Source of the DNA: Mycobacterium bourgelatii
GTDB taxonomy: Bacteria; Actinomycetota; Actinomycetes; Mycobacteriales; Mycobacteriaceae
NCBI RefSeq assembly: GCF_010723575.1
Contig: NZ_BLKZ01000001.1
Span: 1,302,001 to 1,366,000 of the forward strand
DNA: 64,000 bases
Direction: 5' to 3'
The position numbers and the translations under genes are program-made. Of this stretch, positions 16,457-23,811 are shown piece after piece (position 1 is the first letter of the stretch; each line of letters opens with the position of its first letter). The notes below the pieces were generated by a model. The model was given only the letters and a program-made list of their open reading frames with translations, was not told the DNA's origin and did not search any database.

Positions 16457-16939
16457 ATGGCGAAAAAGCCGCGCGCGGACGGCAAACAAATCATCGCGAG
16501 CAATCGCAAGGCCCGGCACAACTACTCGATCATCCAGGTGTTCGAAGCGGGTGTGGCCCTGCAAGGCACCGAGGTGAAGAGCCTGCGCGCCGGCCAAGCG
16601 TCGCTAGTTGACGCATTCGCCACCGTCGACGACGGCGAGGTCTGGCTCCGAAACCTCCACATTCCGGAGTACCGGCACGGTAGCTGGACCAACCATGATC
16701 CGCGCCGCACCCGCAAGCTGCTGTTGCACCGCCGTGAGATCGACGGCCTGATCGGCAAGCTGCGCGAAGGCAACTACGCGTTGGTGCCGCTGTCGCTGTA
16801 CTTCACCGAAGGCAAGGTCAAAGTCGAGCTCGCCCTGGCGCGCGGTAAGCAGGCCCATGACAAGCGTCAGGACCTCGCCAAACGCGACGCCCAACGCGAA
16901 GTGATGCGTGAGCTGGGACGTCGCCAAAAAGGTATGTGA
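16457..16939 (+). CDS. smpB: SsrA-binding protein SmpB
   Basis: This 160-residue protein binds tmRNA and is needed for trans-translation, the rescue of stalled ribosomes. It has the family blocks NRKARHNYSIIQVFEAGVAL, GTEVKSLRAGQASLVDAF and HIPEYRHGSW, and a basic helical tail (KRQDLAKRDAQREVMRELGRRQKG). The ATG is two bases after the ftsX stop. Its partner ssrA lies 1.2 kb downstream on the same strand. Confidence 0.97.
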   Translation: MAKKPRADGKQIIASNRKARHNYSIIQVFEAGVALQGTEVKSLRAGQASLVDAFATVDDGEVWLRNLHIPEYRHGSWTNHDPRRTRKLLLHRREIDGLIGKLREGNYALVPLSLYFTEGKVKVELALARGKQAHDKRQDLAKRDAQREVMRELGRRQKGM

Positions 16940-16982
16940 GGGGCCCGCTGGCGCTCTTGCGATCGCCACTACTATTCCGACC

Positions 16983-17825
16983 ATGCCAGCCCCCATCACC
17001 CAACTCGACAAGTCCGCCGTTCTCGATGGCCTGTTCTCCGTGTGGGACGACATCGACGCGCTGGTGGACGGCTTGCCGGAGAGCAGTTGGCAGGCGCCGT
17101 CACCATTGCCCGGTTGGGACGTCAAGGCCCTGGTTTCGCACATCATCGGGACAGAGTCGTTTCTGGCCGGCATTGCACCACCCCAGCCGGACATCGACGT
17201 CAAGGAACTGCCCCATGTGCGCAACGACATCGGCGCCCTGAACGAGTGCTGGGTGCGCGCGCTGGCCGCCGAACCGGGCGCTGCGGTGTTGGAGAAGTTC
17301 CGCGAGCTGACAAAGTCGCGCCGGCAGGTCTTGACGGACATGTCCGACGAGGACTGGAACGCCACGACCCCGACGCCGGCCGGTATGGACGCCTACGGGC
17401 GGTTCATGCGGATTCGGGCCTTCGACTGCTGGATGCACGAGCAGGACATTCGCCTCGGGCTGCAGCGGCCCTCGTCCGACGACGACCTGAAGGGGCCGGC
17501 ATTGCCGCTGGTTCTTGACGAGATTTCATCCTCGCTGGGCTTCGTCGTCGGAAAGCTGGCGAAAGCTCCTGACGGGTCCCGTGTCCTGTTCGAGCTGACC
17601 GGTCCGCTGAGCGGCAGCATCCGTGTCGCCGTCGACGGCCGGGCCAAGGTGGTCGACGATTTCGGTGGCGCAGAGCCGACAGCGACGATCCGGCTGGATG
17701 GCTTGCAGTTCACCAGGCTCGTCGGTGGCCGGCCGCTGTGCCCCAAACGCGCTCAGGACGTCGAGTTGGCCGGCGACCAAGAGCTGGCTCAACGCATCGT
17801 GGACCGGCTGAATTTCGTCATCTGA
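16983..17825 (+). CDS. Maleylpyruvate isomerase/DinB-fold protein, mycothiol-dependent type (Rv3099c-like)
   Basis: This 280-residue protein has an MDMPI N-terminal four-helix domain (SVWDDIDALVDGLPESSWQAPSPLPGWDVKALVSHIIGTE), where the His of VSHI and later His/Asp residues (RAFDCWMHEQDIR) fit the divalent metal site of the family. A C-terminal SCP2-like beta domain (VFELTGPLSGSIRVAVDGRAKV) ends the protein. The family contains mycothiol-dependent isomerases and transferases; the substrate is unknown. TACTAT at 16970-16975 lies eight bases before the ATG, giving a good leaderless promoter independent of smpB. Confidence 0.82.
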   Translation: MPAPITQLDKSAVLDGLFSVWDDIDALVDGLPESSWQAPSPLPGWDVKALVSHIIGTESFLAGIAPPQPDIDVKELPHVRNDIGALNECWVRALAAEPGAAVLEKFRELTKSRRQVLTDMSDEDWNATTPTPAGMDAYGRFMRIRAFDCWMHEQDIRLGLQRPSSDDDLKGPALPLVLDEISSSLGFVVGKLAKAPDGSRVLFELTGPLSGSIRVAVDGRAKVVDDFGGAEPTATIRLDGLQFTRLVGGRPLCPKRAQDVELAGDQELAQRIVDRLNFVI

Positions 17826-18128
17826 GGGGGCGCGGCGGCGGCGCTGGCGCTGTGGGGCACCACACCCGCGCCGAGTGTGAGCCCCTCGTCCCGCCGCGTG
17901 CGAGTGGAGGGCCACAGGCCCCACGCTCGACGCCGCGCACGCCGACGCTCGGCGCCGCCGACCCGCGCCGAATGTGGGCCGTATCGCCCTCCACCTGCGC
18001 ATTTAGGGCAGCAGGCCACACGTTCGGCGACCGCAAACTGATCCACCCACGCGGGAACATAAACGGTTTGCCGCTAGTTAGTAGAGGCGTACCATTGATG
18101 GTCCTGCCGAAAGTCGGCAGGGATGCGA
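17826..18128 (+). promoter_or_regulatory. Intergenic region with the ssrA promoter and precursor hairpin
   Basis: The first 240 bases hold GC-rich short repeats of the form CGCGCCGA(G/A)TGTG (near 17868 and 17965) and partial inverted repeats, and no convincing gene. A clear promoter follows: TTGCCG at 18068-18073, a 16-base spacer, and TACCAT at 18090-18095. A perfect eight-base hairpin (CCTGCCGA at 18103-18110, TCGGCAGG at 18114-18121) lies just before the mature tmRNA 5' end and would be in the precursor leader. Confidence 0.7.
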
Positions 18129-18496
18129 GGGGCTGAAAGGTTTCGACTTCGCGCATCGAATCAAGGGAAGCGTGCCGGTGCAGGCAAGAGACCACCGTAA
18201 GCGTCGTTGCAACCAATTAAGCGCCGAGTCACATCAGCGCGACTACGCTCTCGCTGCCTAAGCGACAGCTAGTCTGTCGGACCGGGAACGCCCTCGACCC
18301 GGACCCCGGCATCAGCTAGAGGGATCCACCGATGAGTTCGGTCGCGGGACTCATCGGGACACCAACAGCGACTGGGATCGTCATCCTGGCTAGTTCGCGT
18401 GACTAGGAGATCCGAGTAGAGGCACAGCGAACTGCGCACGGAGAAGCCTTGAGGGAATGCCGTAGGACCCGGGTTCGATTCCCGGCAGCTCCACCA
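18129..18496 (+). ncRNA. ssrA: Transfer-messenger RNA (tmRNA)
   Basis: This is a 368-base one-piece tmRNA, the same length as in M. tuberculosis. The 5' end GGGGCTG pairs with CAGCTCC before the encoded terminal CCA (18494-18496). The tRNA-like T arm reads GGTTCGATTCCC. The tag reading frame runs from about 18223 to the TAA at 18259-18261 and encodes AESHQRDYALAA, against ADSHQRDYALAA in M. tuberculosis. With SmpB it rescues stalled ribosomes and marks the nascent peptide for degradation. Confidence 0.97.
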
Positions 18497-18691
18497 GAAG
18501 GATGGCTGTAAACGCCAGAAATGCTGTATTTGACCTGTCGTCACGAAACTCCATTCGCTCGACGCTCGCCGGAACCGTCGCGATGTCTTGAGATCCTCCC
18601 GTCAGGACCTACACAGTCGATCTGACGCCCCCACTTAGAAAGACGCCCATGCGCTCGGGGTTGGGGATCGACTGCCCGGCCGTTCACAAAT

Positions 18692-18796
18692 CCCCGCTCC
18701 GGGGATACAGACAGGCTCCAGAACCGCTAGCAGATGCGCCATCACCAGCGGCTCACATGGGCGGTGATAGCGCATGCGCAATCAAAAACGAAACCA
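18692..18796. repeat. Tandem structured element downstream of ssrA, copy 1
   Basis: This is a segment of about 105 bases whose second copy starts exactly 135 bases later. The core is a hairpin: ATGCGC-c-ATCACC (18734-18746) pairs with GGTGAT-a-GCGCAT (18763-18775), a 12-pair stem with one mismatch and a 16-base loop. The whole gap between ssrA and the FKBP gene (18497-19079) carries no other recognisable gene. A 144-codon frame passes through both copies, but its repeat-driven, Pro/Ala-rich translation gives no evidence of coding. Confidence 0.65.
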
Positions 18797-18826
18797 ACAC
18801 ATATCCCCCGACTGGACATCACCGCA

Positions 18827-18931
18827 CCCCGCTCCAGGGATACAGACAGACTCCAAAATTGCTAGCAGATGCGCCATCACCAGCGGCTCACACGGGCGGT
18901 GACAGCGCATGCGCCATCAAAGGCAAAACCA
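18827..18931. repeat. Tandem structured element downstream of ssrA, copy 2
   Basis: It is the second copy of the preceding element, differing at about a dozen positions, mostly transitions. The hairpin is retained at 18869-18910 with one further mismatch (GGTGAC for GGTGAT). The segment identical in both copies is the hairpin 5' arm with its left flank. Confidence 0.65.
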
Positions 18932-19079
18932 CAGGTGGGGGCAACCTGTCCTCGTCGACCCTGTTCAGCCCGAACCACCATCGGGCGCCGGAGTTCGGTG
19001 GTCGCCTGATGGGGCTCTACGCGTTGCTTGAAACCCACCCGTCGGCAAGACCCCGGAGACCATCTGCCAGTGTCATGAG

Positions 19080-19454
19080 ATGACTGCAAAGAAGCCCAAG
19101 ATCGATTTCCCCGGCGGGGAGCCGCCCACCGACCTGGTCATCACCGACGTCGTCGAGGGCCACGGCGCGAAGGCCACCTCCGGTAGCACGGTCGTCGTCC
19201 ACTACGTCGGAGTGGCCCACTCCACCGGCGAGGAGTTCGACGCTTCCTACAACCGCGGCGAACCGTTGACGTTCCGACTCGGCGTCGGGCAGGTCATCCA
19301 GGGCTGGGACCGGGGCGTGCAGGGCATGAAGGTCGGCGGTCGCCGACAGCTGCTCATACCCGCCCACCTCGCCTACGGTGACCGTGGCGCCGGTGGCGTC
19401 ATCAGGCCCGGCGAGGCGCTGATCTTCGTGGTGGACCTGCTCCAAGTCAGGTAG
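19080..19454 (+). CDS. FKBP-type peptidyl-prolyl cis-trans isomerase
   Basis: This 124-residue single-domain cytoplasmic FKBP has conserved active-site segments VVVHYVGVAHSTGEEFDASYNRGEPLTFRLG, VIQGWDRGVQGMKVGGRRQLLIP and LAYGDRGAGGVIRPGEALIFVVDLL, including the Asp, Trp, Tyr and Phe of the FK506 pocket. There is no signal peptide. It lies alone between the ssrA-downstream repeats and a convergent lipoprotein gene. It probably assists protein folding. Confidence 0.92.
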   Translation: MTAKKPKIDFPGGEPPTDLVITDVVEGHGAKATSGSTVVVHYVGVAHSTGEEFDASYNRGEPLTFRLGVGQVIQGWDRGVQGMKVGGRRQLLIPAHLAYGDRGAGGVIRPGEALIFVVDLLQVR

Positions 19455-19500
19455 CCAGCAACACGCTGATGACTCCGTCGCAGTAGACGCGTAGAGCGTC

Positions 19501-20091
19501 TCAGCCGCCGAAAAGCCCGACCACCACGGCCGAGCCGATGGCCGAGCCGGTGATCTCCTGGGTGGCTTCCCTTGCCGGCGTTGTCGGCGTCAACGCCAAC
19601 GGCTTGCTCAGCGCATACAGCTGGAAGCGGTAGTGGTGTACGCCGCTGCCGGCCGGCGGGCATGGACCAAGGTAGGCCGCCTTGCCACCGGAGTTCGCGC
19701 TGACGACAGCTCCCGCAGGTTGCGCGTCATCGGCGATTTCGGAGGCGGACGGCGGTATGCCGGTCACCACCCAGTGGACGTACAGTCCTCCAACGGCGTC
19801 GGGATCATCGAGCACCAACGCTAGCGATTGCGCGCCGGCTGGCACGTTCTGCCAGCGAAGCGGCGGCGGTACGTTACGGCCGTTGCAGGTGTACTCGGCC
19901 GGGATCTGGCCGTTGTCGGCGAAGGCGGGACTGCTCACGCCAAAGGGTGTCGGCGCGACCGATGACGACGGCTCCGTCGTGGTCGCGTGAACTGAAGTGC
20001 TGGGGGCAGAGCCTTCTTTCGCTTGCTCAGCGCTGCCGCATGCGGTGAGCGCGTAGCAGAGCAGCGCCAGAATCGCGGCCGCCAGTCTCAT
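19501..20091 (-). CDS. PEBP-family (YbhB/YbcL-like) lipoprotein
   Basis: This 196-residue protein has a signal peptide ending in the lipobox LTAC (Cys18), so it is probably lipid-anchored outside the membrane. A Ser/Thr linker is followed by a phosphatidylethanolamine-binding fold with FADNGQIPAEYTCNGRNVPPPLRWQNVP, LALVLDDPDAVGGLYVHWVV and HHYRFQLYALSKPL. Mycobacterial relatives include Rv1910c and LppC. The family's ligand in bacteria is not known. Confidence 0.87.
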   Translation of the reverse strand: MRLAAAILALLCYALTACGSAEQAKEGSAPSTSVHATTTEPSSSVAPTPFGVSSPAFADNGQIPAEYTCNGRNVPPPLRWQNVPAGAQSLALVLDDPDAVGGLYVHWVVTGIPPSASEIADDAQPAGAVVSANSGGKAAYLGPCPPAGSGVHHYRFQLYALSKPLALTPTTPAREATQEITGSAIGSAVVVGLFGG

Positions 20092-20181
20092 GGAATTATG
20101 TATACGCGTAATGGGTCCTCCGGAGGAGGTCGATTTCCTGATGCGGACGAAAGAGACTCGTAACCAAGGGATTTCGGCTTG

Positions 20182-21078
20182 TTAGGACCACCGGGCCACG
20201 ATCACCGGGACTTTGGCCCTGTTGACTACCGCCGCTCCGACGGACCCCAGCAAAGTGCCGCGGAGCGGGCTGCAGCCGTGGCTGCCGACCACGATCAGTT
20301 GTGTTAACTCGGAAGCTTCGATCAGCCAATGCGCCGGATCGCCGATTTCGACCCTGCGATGGACCGCCACGTCGGGGTAGCGGTCGTGCCAACCCGCCAA
20401 CCGTTCGGCGAGCGTCTCCTCTTCCTCGGCGAGTCGAGCGTCCCACTTGGCGTCTTGGTATTTGGTCTTGGAGCCGGAAACATAGGGGTCAACCCACACG
20501 TGCAGAGCCGTCAGGCCGACACCTCGCCGGGAAGCTTCTTCGAAGGCGATACCCGTCGCCGCCTCGGATGCCGGTGAACCGTCGATACCCACCAGCACCG
20601 GCGCGTGCTCGAAATTGCGGATCGCGCCCTCGCTTTCGTGGATCACGGCGACCGGACAGTGAGCGTGGTAAACCAACGCCGAACTCACCCTGCCCGGGAC
20701 GTTATATACCGACGCGCCGTGTCCTCGGCGGCCGACGACGACCATCGCCACCTCCGCCGAGAGGCCGACGAGCGCCGAGACGCTGGCCGAATGAAACACG
20801 TTGCTGTCGATCGGAACTGGATCGCACTCACCAAAGCTCTCCTCGGCCGCCTCGATCGCCGATTCGAGGAATTCCCGTGCCCGCTGTTCTTGCCGTTGCC
20901 TGAAGCCGGCCAGCGCGGACACCTCGAACCACTCCGGTAATGAGGCGTCGACGACATGGACCAGAGCCAGCGGCAGCTTCCGCAGCGCCGCATCACGTGC
21001 CGCCCACCGGACGGCGGCCAGTGCCGCCGCTGAGCCATCAATGCCTACCAAGATCGAGCCACGTGGTGGTTGCCACAT
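20182..21078 (-). CDS. Universal stress protein, tandem Usp domains
   Basis: The protein has 298 residues with two complete Usp folds. The first has ILVGIDGSAAALAAVRWAARDA and the ATP-loop VVGRRGHGASVYNVPGRVSSALVYHAHCPVAVI; the second has VLVGIDGSPASEAATGIAFEEA and VVGSHGCSPLRGTLLGSVGAAVVNRAKVPVIV. Both retain the G-2X-G-9X-G-(S/T/N)-like nucleotide loop, unlike the dosR-operon paralogue. A perfect 17-base palindrome lies 54 bases upstream of the start. M. tuberculosis relatives of this length are Rv2623 and Rv1996. Confidence 0.9.
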   Translation of the reverse strand: MWQPPRGSILVGIDGSAAALAAVRWAARDAALRKLPLALVHVVDASLPEWFEVSALAGFRQRQEQRAREFLESAIEAAEESFGECDPVPIDSNVFHSASVSALVGLSAEVAMVVVGRRGHGASVYNVPGRVSSALVYHAHCPVAVIHESEGAIRNFEHAPVLVGIDGSPASEAATGIAFEEASRRGVGLTALHVWVDPYVSGSKTKYQDAKWDARLAEEEETLAERLAGWHDRYPDVAVHRRVEIGDPAHWLIEASELTQLIVVGSHGCSPLRGTLLGSVGAAVVNRAKVPVIVARWS

Positions 21079-21131
21079 CTGAAGTTCTTTCTGATCGGCG
21101 CGGTCTACCCAATGCAGGATCGCCGAGGAAC

Positions 21132-21148
21132 GCCCTCACTGTGAGGGC
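21132..21148. promoter_or_regulatory. Perfect palindrome upstream of the stress-protein gene
   Basis: GCCCTCAC and GTGAGGGC form eight-base perfect arms around a single T. The near edge is 54 bases upstream of the stress-protein ATG, in promoter position. The sequence does not match a DosR box. It is a likely operator for an unidentified dimeric regulator. Confidence 0.5.
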
Positions 21149-21208
21149 CGAAGGGATGCAAGCCAAAGGACCAAAGACACCCTGTGAGGCGCAACAGCGA
21201 GCAAATGC

Positions 21209-21520
21209 CTACCAGCAGAAGTCGCACGAATCCTCTTTGACGGGAGGGGGATTGTCTCCGTCCCACACATCGCTCGGCAACTCGCCCTTGTACGGGACGT
21301 TGCCCGCCGAGTTCTTGACCCAGTACCACGTGTGGCAGACATTCATGTCCCACTGGTAGGCAACTCCTGGCCCGGACGACAGGTCGTAACGGGAGTACAC
21401 CATGGAATCGCCCGGGCACCAGGTATGCGGCGGCAGGGGAGTGGCCTGGGCAGGCGCTGCCAGACCTAGACCACAGCCAGTCATCAAGACGGATGCCAGT
21501 GTTGCGAGTCGTCGGTTCAT
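21209..21520 (-). CDS. Small secreted protein, function unknown
   Basis: The protein has 103 residues: a signal peptide (MNRRLATLASVLMTGCGLGLAAPAQA, probable cleavage after AQA) and a mature part of about 77 residues rich in aromatic residues (HTWYWVKN, AYQWDMN) with four Cys, two of them in the end CDFCW. The Cys number suggests disulphides outside the cell. The ATG at 21520 gives a proper signal peptide; the frame extends 25 codons further without benefit. I do not recognise the family. Confidence 0.7.
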   Translation of the reverse strand: MNRRLATLASVLMTGCGLGLAAPAQATPLPPHTWCPGDSMVYSRYDLSSGPGVAYQWDMNVCHTWYWVKNSAGNVPYKGELPSDVWDGDNPPPVKEDSCDFCW

Positions 21521-21639
21521 GTTTCTGATCTCTCTATTGGTCGGTAACGACAGCGTGCGCCGGACGGCTTGCGGAACTCTTGCGTCGGGCGACAACGCCG
21601 CGACATCTGAACAGGTGACGGCGCGCTAGATTGCTATTC

Positions 21640-22443
21640 GTGAGTGAAGACAGAGTCCGTGTGCGGATTGCCGACAACGGCGTGGCGACGGCGACGATGG
21701 TGCGCTCGGACAAGCACAATGCGCTCGACCAAGCGATGTTCGAGGGGTTGGTGGATGCCGCAGAGCAGTTGGCGGGCAATCCATCGGTACGTGCGGTCGT
21801 TCTGCACGGTGAGGGCAAGAGCTTCTGCTCCGGTTTGGACGTGGCAAGTTTCATGGGTGGCGAACGTGGCACGGGCGTCCTGCTGTCCCGAGACGAGGGG
21901 CGGGCGGCGAACCTCGCTCAGCGCGTGAGCTACGACTGGTCGTTGGTGCCTGCGCCAGTTATCGCCGCGATCCACGGCAACTGCTTCGGCGGCGGCCTGC
22001 AGATCGCGCTCGGCGCAGACATCCGGATCGCCGCGCCAGACGCGAAGCTCAGCATCATGGAGATCAAATGGGGTCTCATTCCCGACATGGGCATCACCCA
22101 GGCGTTGCCGCGACTGCTACCGATCGACGTCGCGAAAGAGTTGACGTTCACGGGCCGCATCGTCTCCGGCAGCGAGGGTTCCGAGCTCGGGTTGGTCACT
22201 CGGACAGCCGAGGATCCGCTGGCAGCGGCGCAGCAGCTTGCGGACGAAATCGCAACGAAGTCACCGGACGCCATCCGCGCCGCTAAGCGTCTGTACAACG
22301 AAACCTGGCTCAGTAACGACCCTGCGGCTGCTTTTGAGCTCGAATCGGTTCTGCAGACCGGGCTGATCGGCTCGCCCAATCAAATCGCTGCCGTGGTCGC
22401 TGGAATGTCAGGGGAGCAACCGGTTTTCGTCGATCCCGCTTAA
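21640..22443 (+). CDS. Enoyl-CoA hydratase/isomerase (crotonase) family protein
   Basis: This 267-residue crotonase has the oxyanion-hole segment GKSFCSGLDVASF and the second one IAAIHGNCFGGGLQIALGADIRIA. At the usual catalytic positions MEIKWGLIPDMGI keeps the Lys/Trp-Gly-Leu context seen in CaiD-like isomerases rather than the two hydratase Glu residues, so simple hydratase activity is uncertain. TAGATT at 21627-21632 lies eight bases before the GTG at 21640, a good leaderless start. The stop is 35 bases before the end of the convergent SDR gene. Confidence 0.85.
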   Translation: MSEDRVRVRIADNGVATATMVRSDKHNALDQAMFEGLVDAAEQLAGNPSVRAVVLHGEGKSFCSGLDVASFMGGERGTGVLLSRDEGRAANLAQRVSYDWSLVPAPVIAAIHGNCFGGGLQIALGADIRIAAPDAKLSIMEIKWGLIPDMGITQALPRLLPIDVAKELTFTGRIVSGSEGSELGLVTRTAEDPLAAAQQLADEIATKSPDAIRAAKRLYNETWLSNDPAAAFELESVLQTGLIGSPNQIAAVVAGMSGEQPVFVDPA

Positions 22444-22478
22444 TGTCGCTTCCAGCAACATCTTTCGCGTCGCAATGG

Positions 22479-23564
22479 TCAGCGGCCACCCGGCAAACGG
22501 CGGATCACGCCGTCATCGAGCATCTGTTGGAAGTGCTCCGTCACGGTCTGCTCGACAGGCCGATAGGTCAGTCCCAGCTCGTCTTGGCTGCGGCTGTTAT
22601 CGAAAGCCAGCGGGTAACCCACGTTGCGGTCGACGAACTTTCGCGTCAGCCCTACAACGGGTGCGACGGCCTTGATCATCACCTTGGGTGCCGTCGTCCT
22701 GGGGAACGGATAGAGCGGGCCGTACCGGCGGCGCAGCATCTTGCCGATCTCGAGCAGAGTCAACGAATCCGCGTTGACGATGTAGCGGCCGTGGGCCTCC
22801 GGGGTGAAGCCGGCTCGAAGGTGAGCATCGGCAACGTCACGCACGTCCACCACGCCCATGGTCAGCGCCGGGGCCCCGGCAAGCAGGGTGCCGTCGGTGA
22901 ACTGCTTCATCGTGCTCAGGCTGGCCGAATCACTGGCCGTGGTCAGTGCAGGACCAAGCACCAGGCCGGGGTGGATGGTGACCATATCCCAACGATCTTG
23001 CGCCTTAACGTATTTCCACGCCTCCCGCTCCGCGACCGTCTTGGAATACGGATACGGTTGGTGGTCAACGCTGCTGGTGGTGTTCCAGTGTTCGCCGGTG
23101 AAGACGCCCTCGGGAACATCTAGACACTCACGGGCATCGCCGTAGATCGCCACCACGCTGCTGGTCAGTACCACGCGCTTAACGGATTGCGTGCGGTTGA
23201 CGGAGTCGAGCACGTTACGGGTGCCCTCCAGGGCCGGGCGCACCAACGCTTCCTCCGCATCCTTGAATCCGGAGATGAGAAATGGCGATGCGGTGTGCAT
23301 GACGAGTTCGCATCCGTCCATGGCCTCGTCAAAGCTGCTTGGGTCGAGCAGGTCTGCCTTGAACAGTCGGAGCCGACCGGGGTGGTCGTCTGACAGCTTG
23401 TGCAGATGCTCCAGACCGGAAGGCTTCTGAGGGTTACGTACCGTGCCGTGCACCGTGCGTCCCGCTTCGAGGAGGAGTCGGACGATCCAGCTGCCGATGT
23501 AGCCGCTGGCACCTGTGACGAGGACCGGCGCGTCTGGGTCGATCGCCGTCGGAGACGTGGTCAT
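22479..23564 (-). CDS. NAD(P)-dependent extended SDR, dihydroflavonol-reductase type
   Basis: The protein has 361 residues, with the Rossmann motif VLVTGASGYIGSWIVRLLLEAG near the N terminus and the catalytic Tyr-Lys pair in YPYSKTVAE after the serine region RVVLTSSVVAIYG. NADP specificity is plausible from the Arg in GTVRNPQK. Family members reduce ketones or act as sterol/aldehyde reductases; the substrate cannot be assigned. Its promoter region is shared with the left side of an IS110-type element. Confidence 0.87.
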   Translation of the reverse strand: MTTSPTAIDPDAPVLVTGASGYIGSWIVRLLLEAGRTVHGTVRNPQKPSGLEHLHKLSDDHPGRLRLFKADLLDPSSFDEAMDGCELVMHTASPFLISGFKDAEEALVRPALEGTRNVLDSVNRTQSVKRVVLTSSVVAIYGDARECLDVPEGVFTGEHWNTTSSVDHQPYPYSKTVAEREAWKYVKAQDRWDMVTIHPGLVLGPALTTASDSASLSTMKQFTDGTLLAGAPALTMGVVDVRDVADAHLRAGFTPEAHGRYIVNADSLTLLEIGKMLRRRYGPLYPFPRTTAPKVMIKAVAPVVGLTRKFVDRNVGYPLAFDNSRSQDELGLTYRPVEQTVTEHFQQMLDDGVIRRLPGGR

Positions 23565-23811
23565 GTTGGTGTTCCTTAAGTTCGTAGGTGCAGTTACTTC
23601 GTGTTGTTACGTTGTGCTGTGACCCGGGCGGGTCGGGTGAGGTTGTTGGTGTGTTGCCGGCTTGATGGTGCGGCTTGAGAGGACTGGCCGCCCGACCCGC
23701 TTGGACTTCTCTGGCCGCTGATTGAGATCTGCGATGTGATCGCTTGTTTAAGGAAATGCTGGCGGGGTGGTCCGTGGGGAACATGTTGGCAGACAAGCGA
23801 ATAGAGGCGAG
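23565..23811 (+). other. Non-coding left end of the IS110-type element; possible bridge RNA region
   Basis: This stretch of about 247 bases between the SDR start and the transposase has no gene. It contains a long-range perfect ten-base inverted repeat: GCGGGTCGGG at 23628-23637 and CCCGACCCGC at 23691-23700, enclosing 53 bases with the repeated word CGGCTTGA. In IS110-group elements (IS621) the non-coding left end encodes the bridge RNA that guides recombination. The element's exact left border is not visible because this family lacks terminal inverted repeats. Confidence 0.4.

Noticed and set aside
18473..18500. Phage or ICE attachment site at the tmRNA 3' end
   Set aside because: tmRNA ends are common integration sites, but no integrase, phage genes or second copy of the 3' end is present in the window.
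18692..18931. CRISPR array
   Set aside because: There are only two copies of a 105-base element with a 135-base period, and no short repeat-spacer pattern or cas gene.
21160..21182. DosR-like word upstream of the second stress-protein gene
   Set aside because: Only one half-site resembles the motif (AGGACC), and it is about 90 bases from the start; too weak to call.
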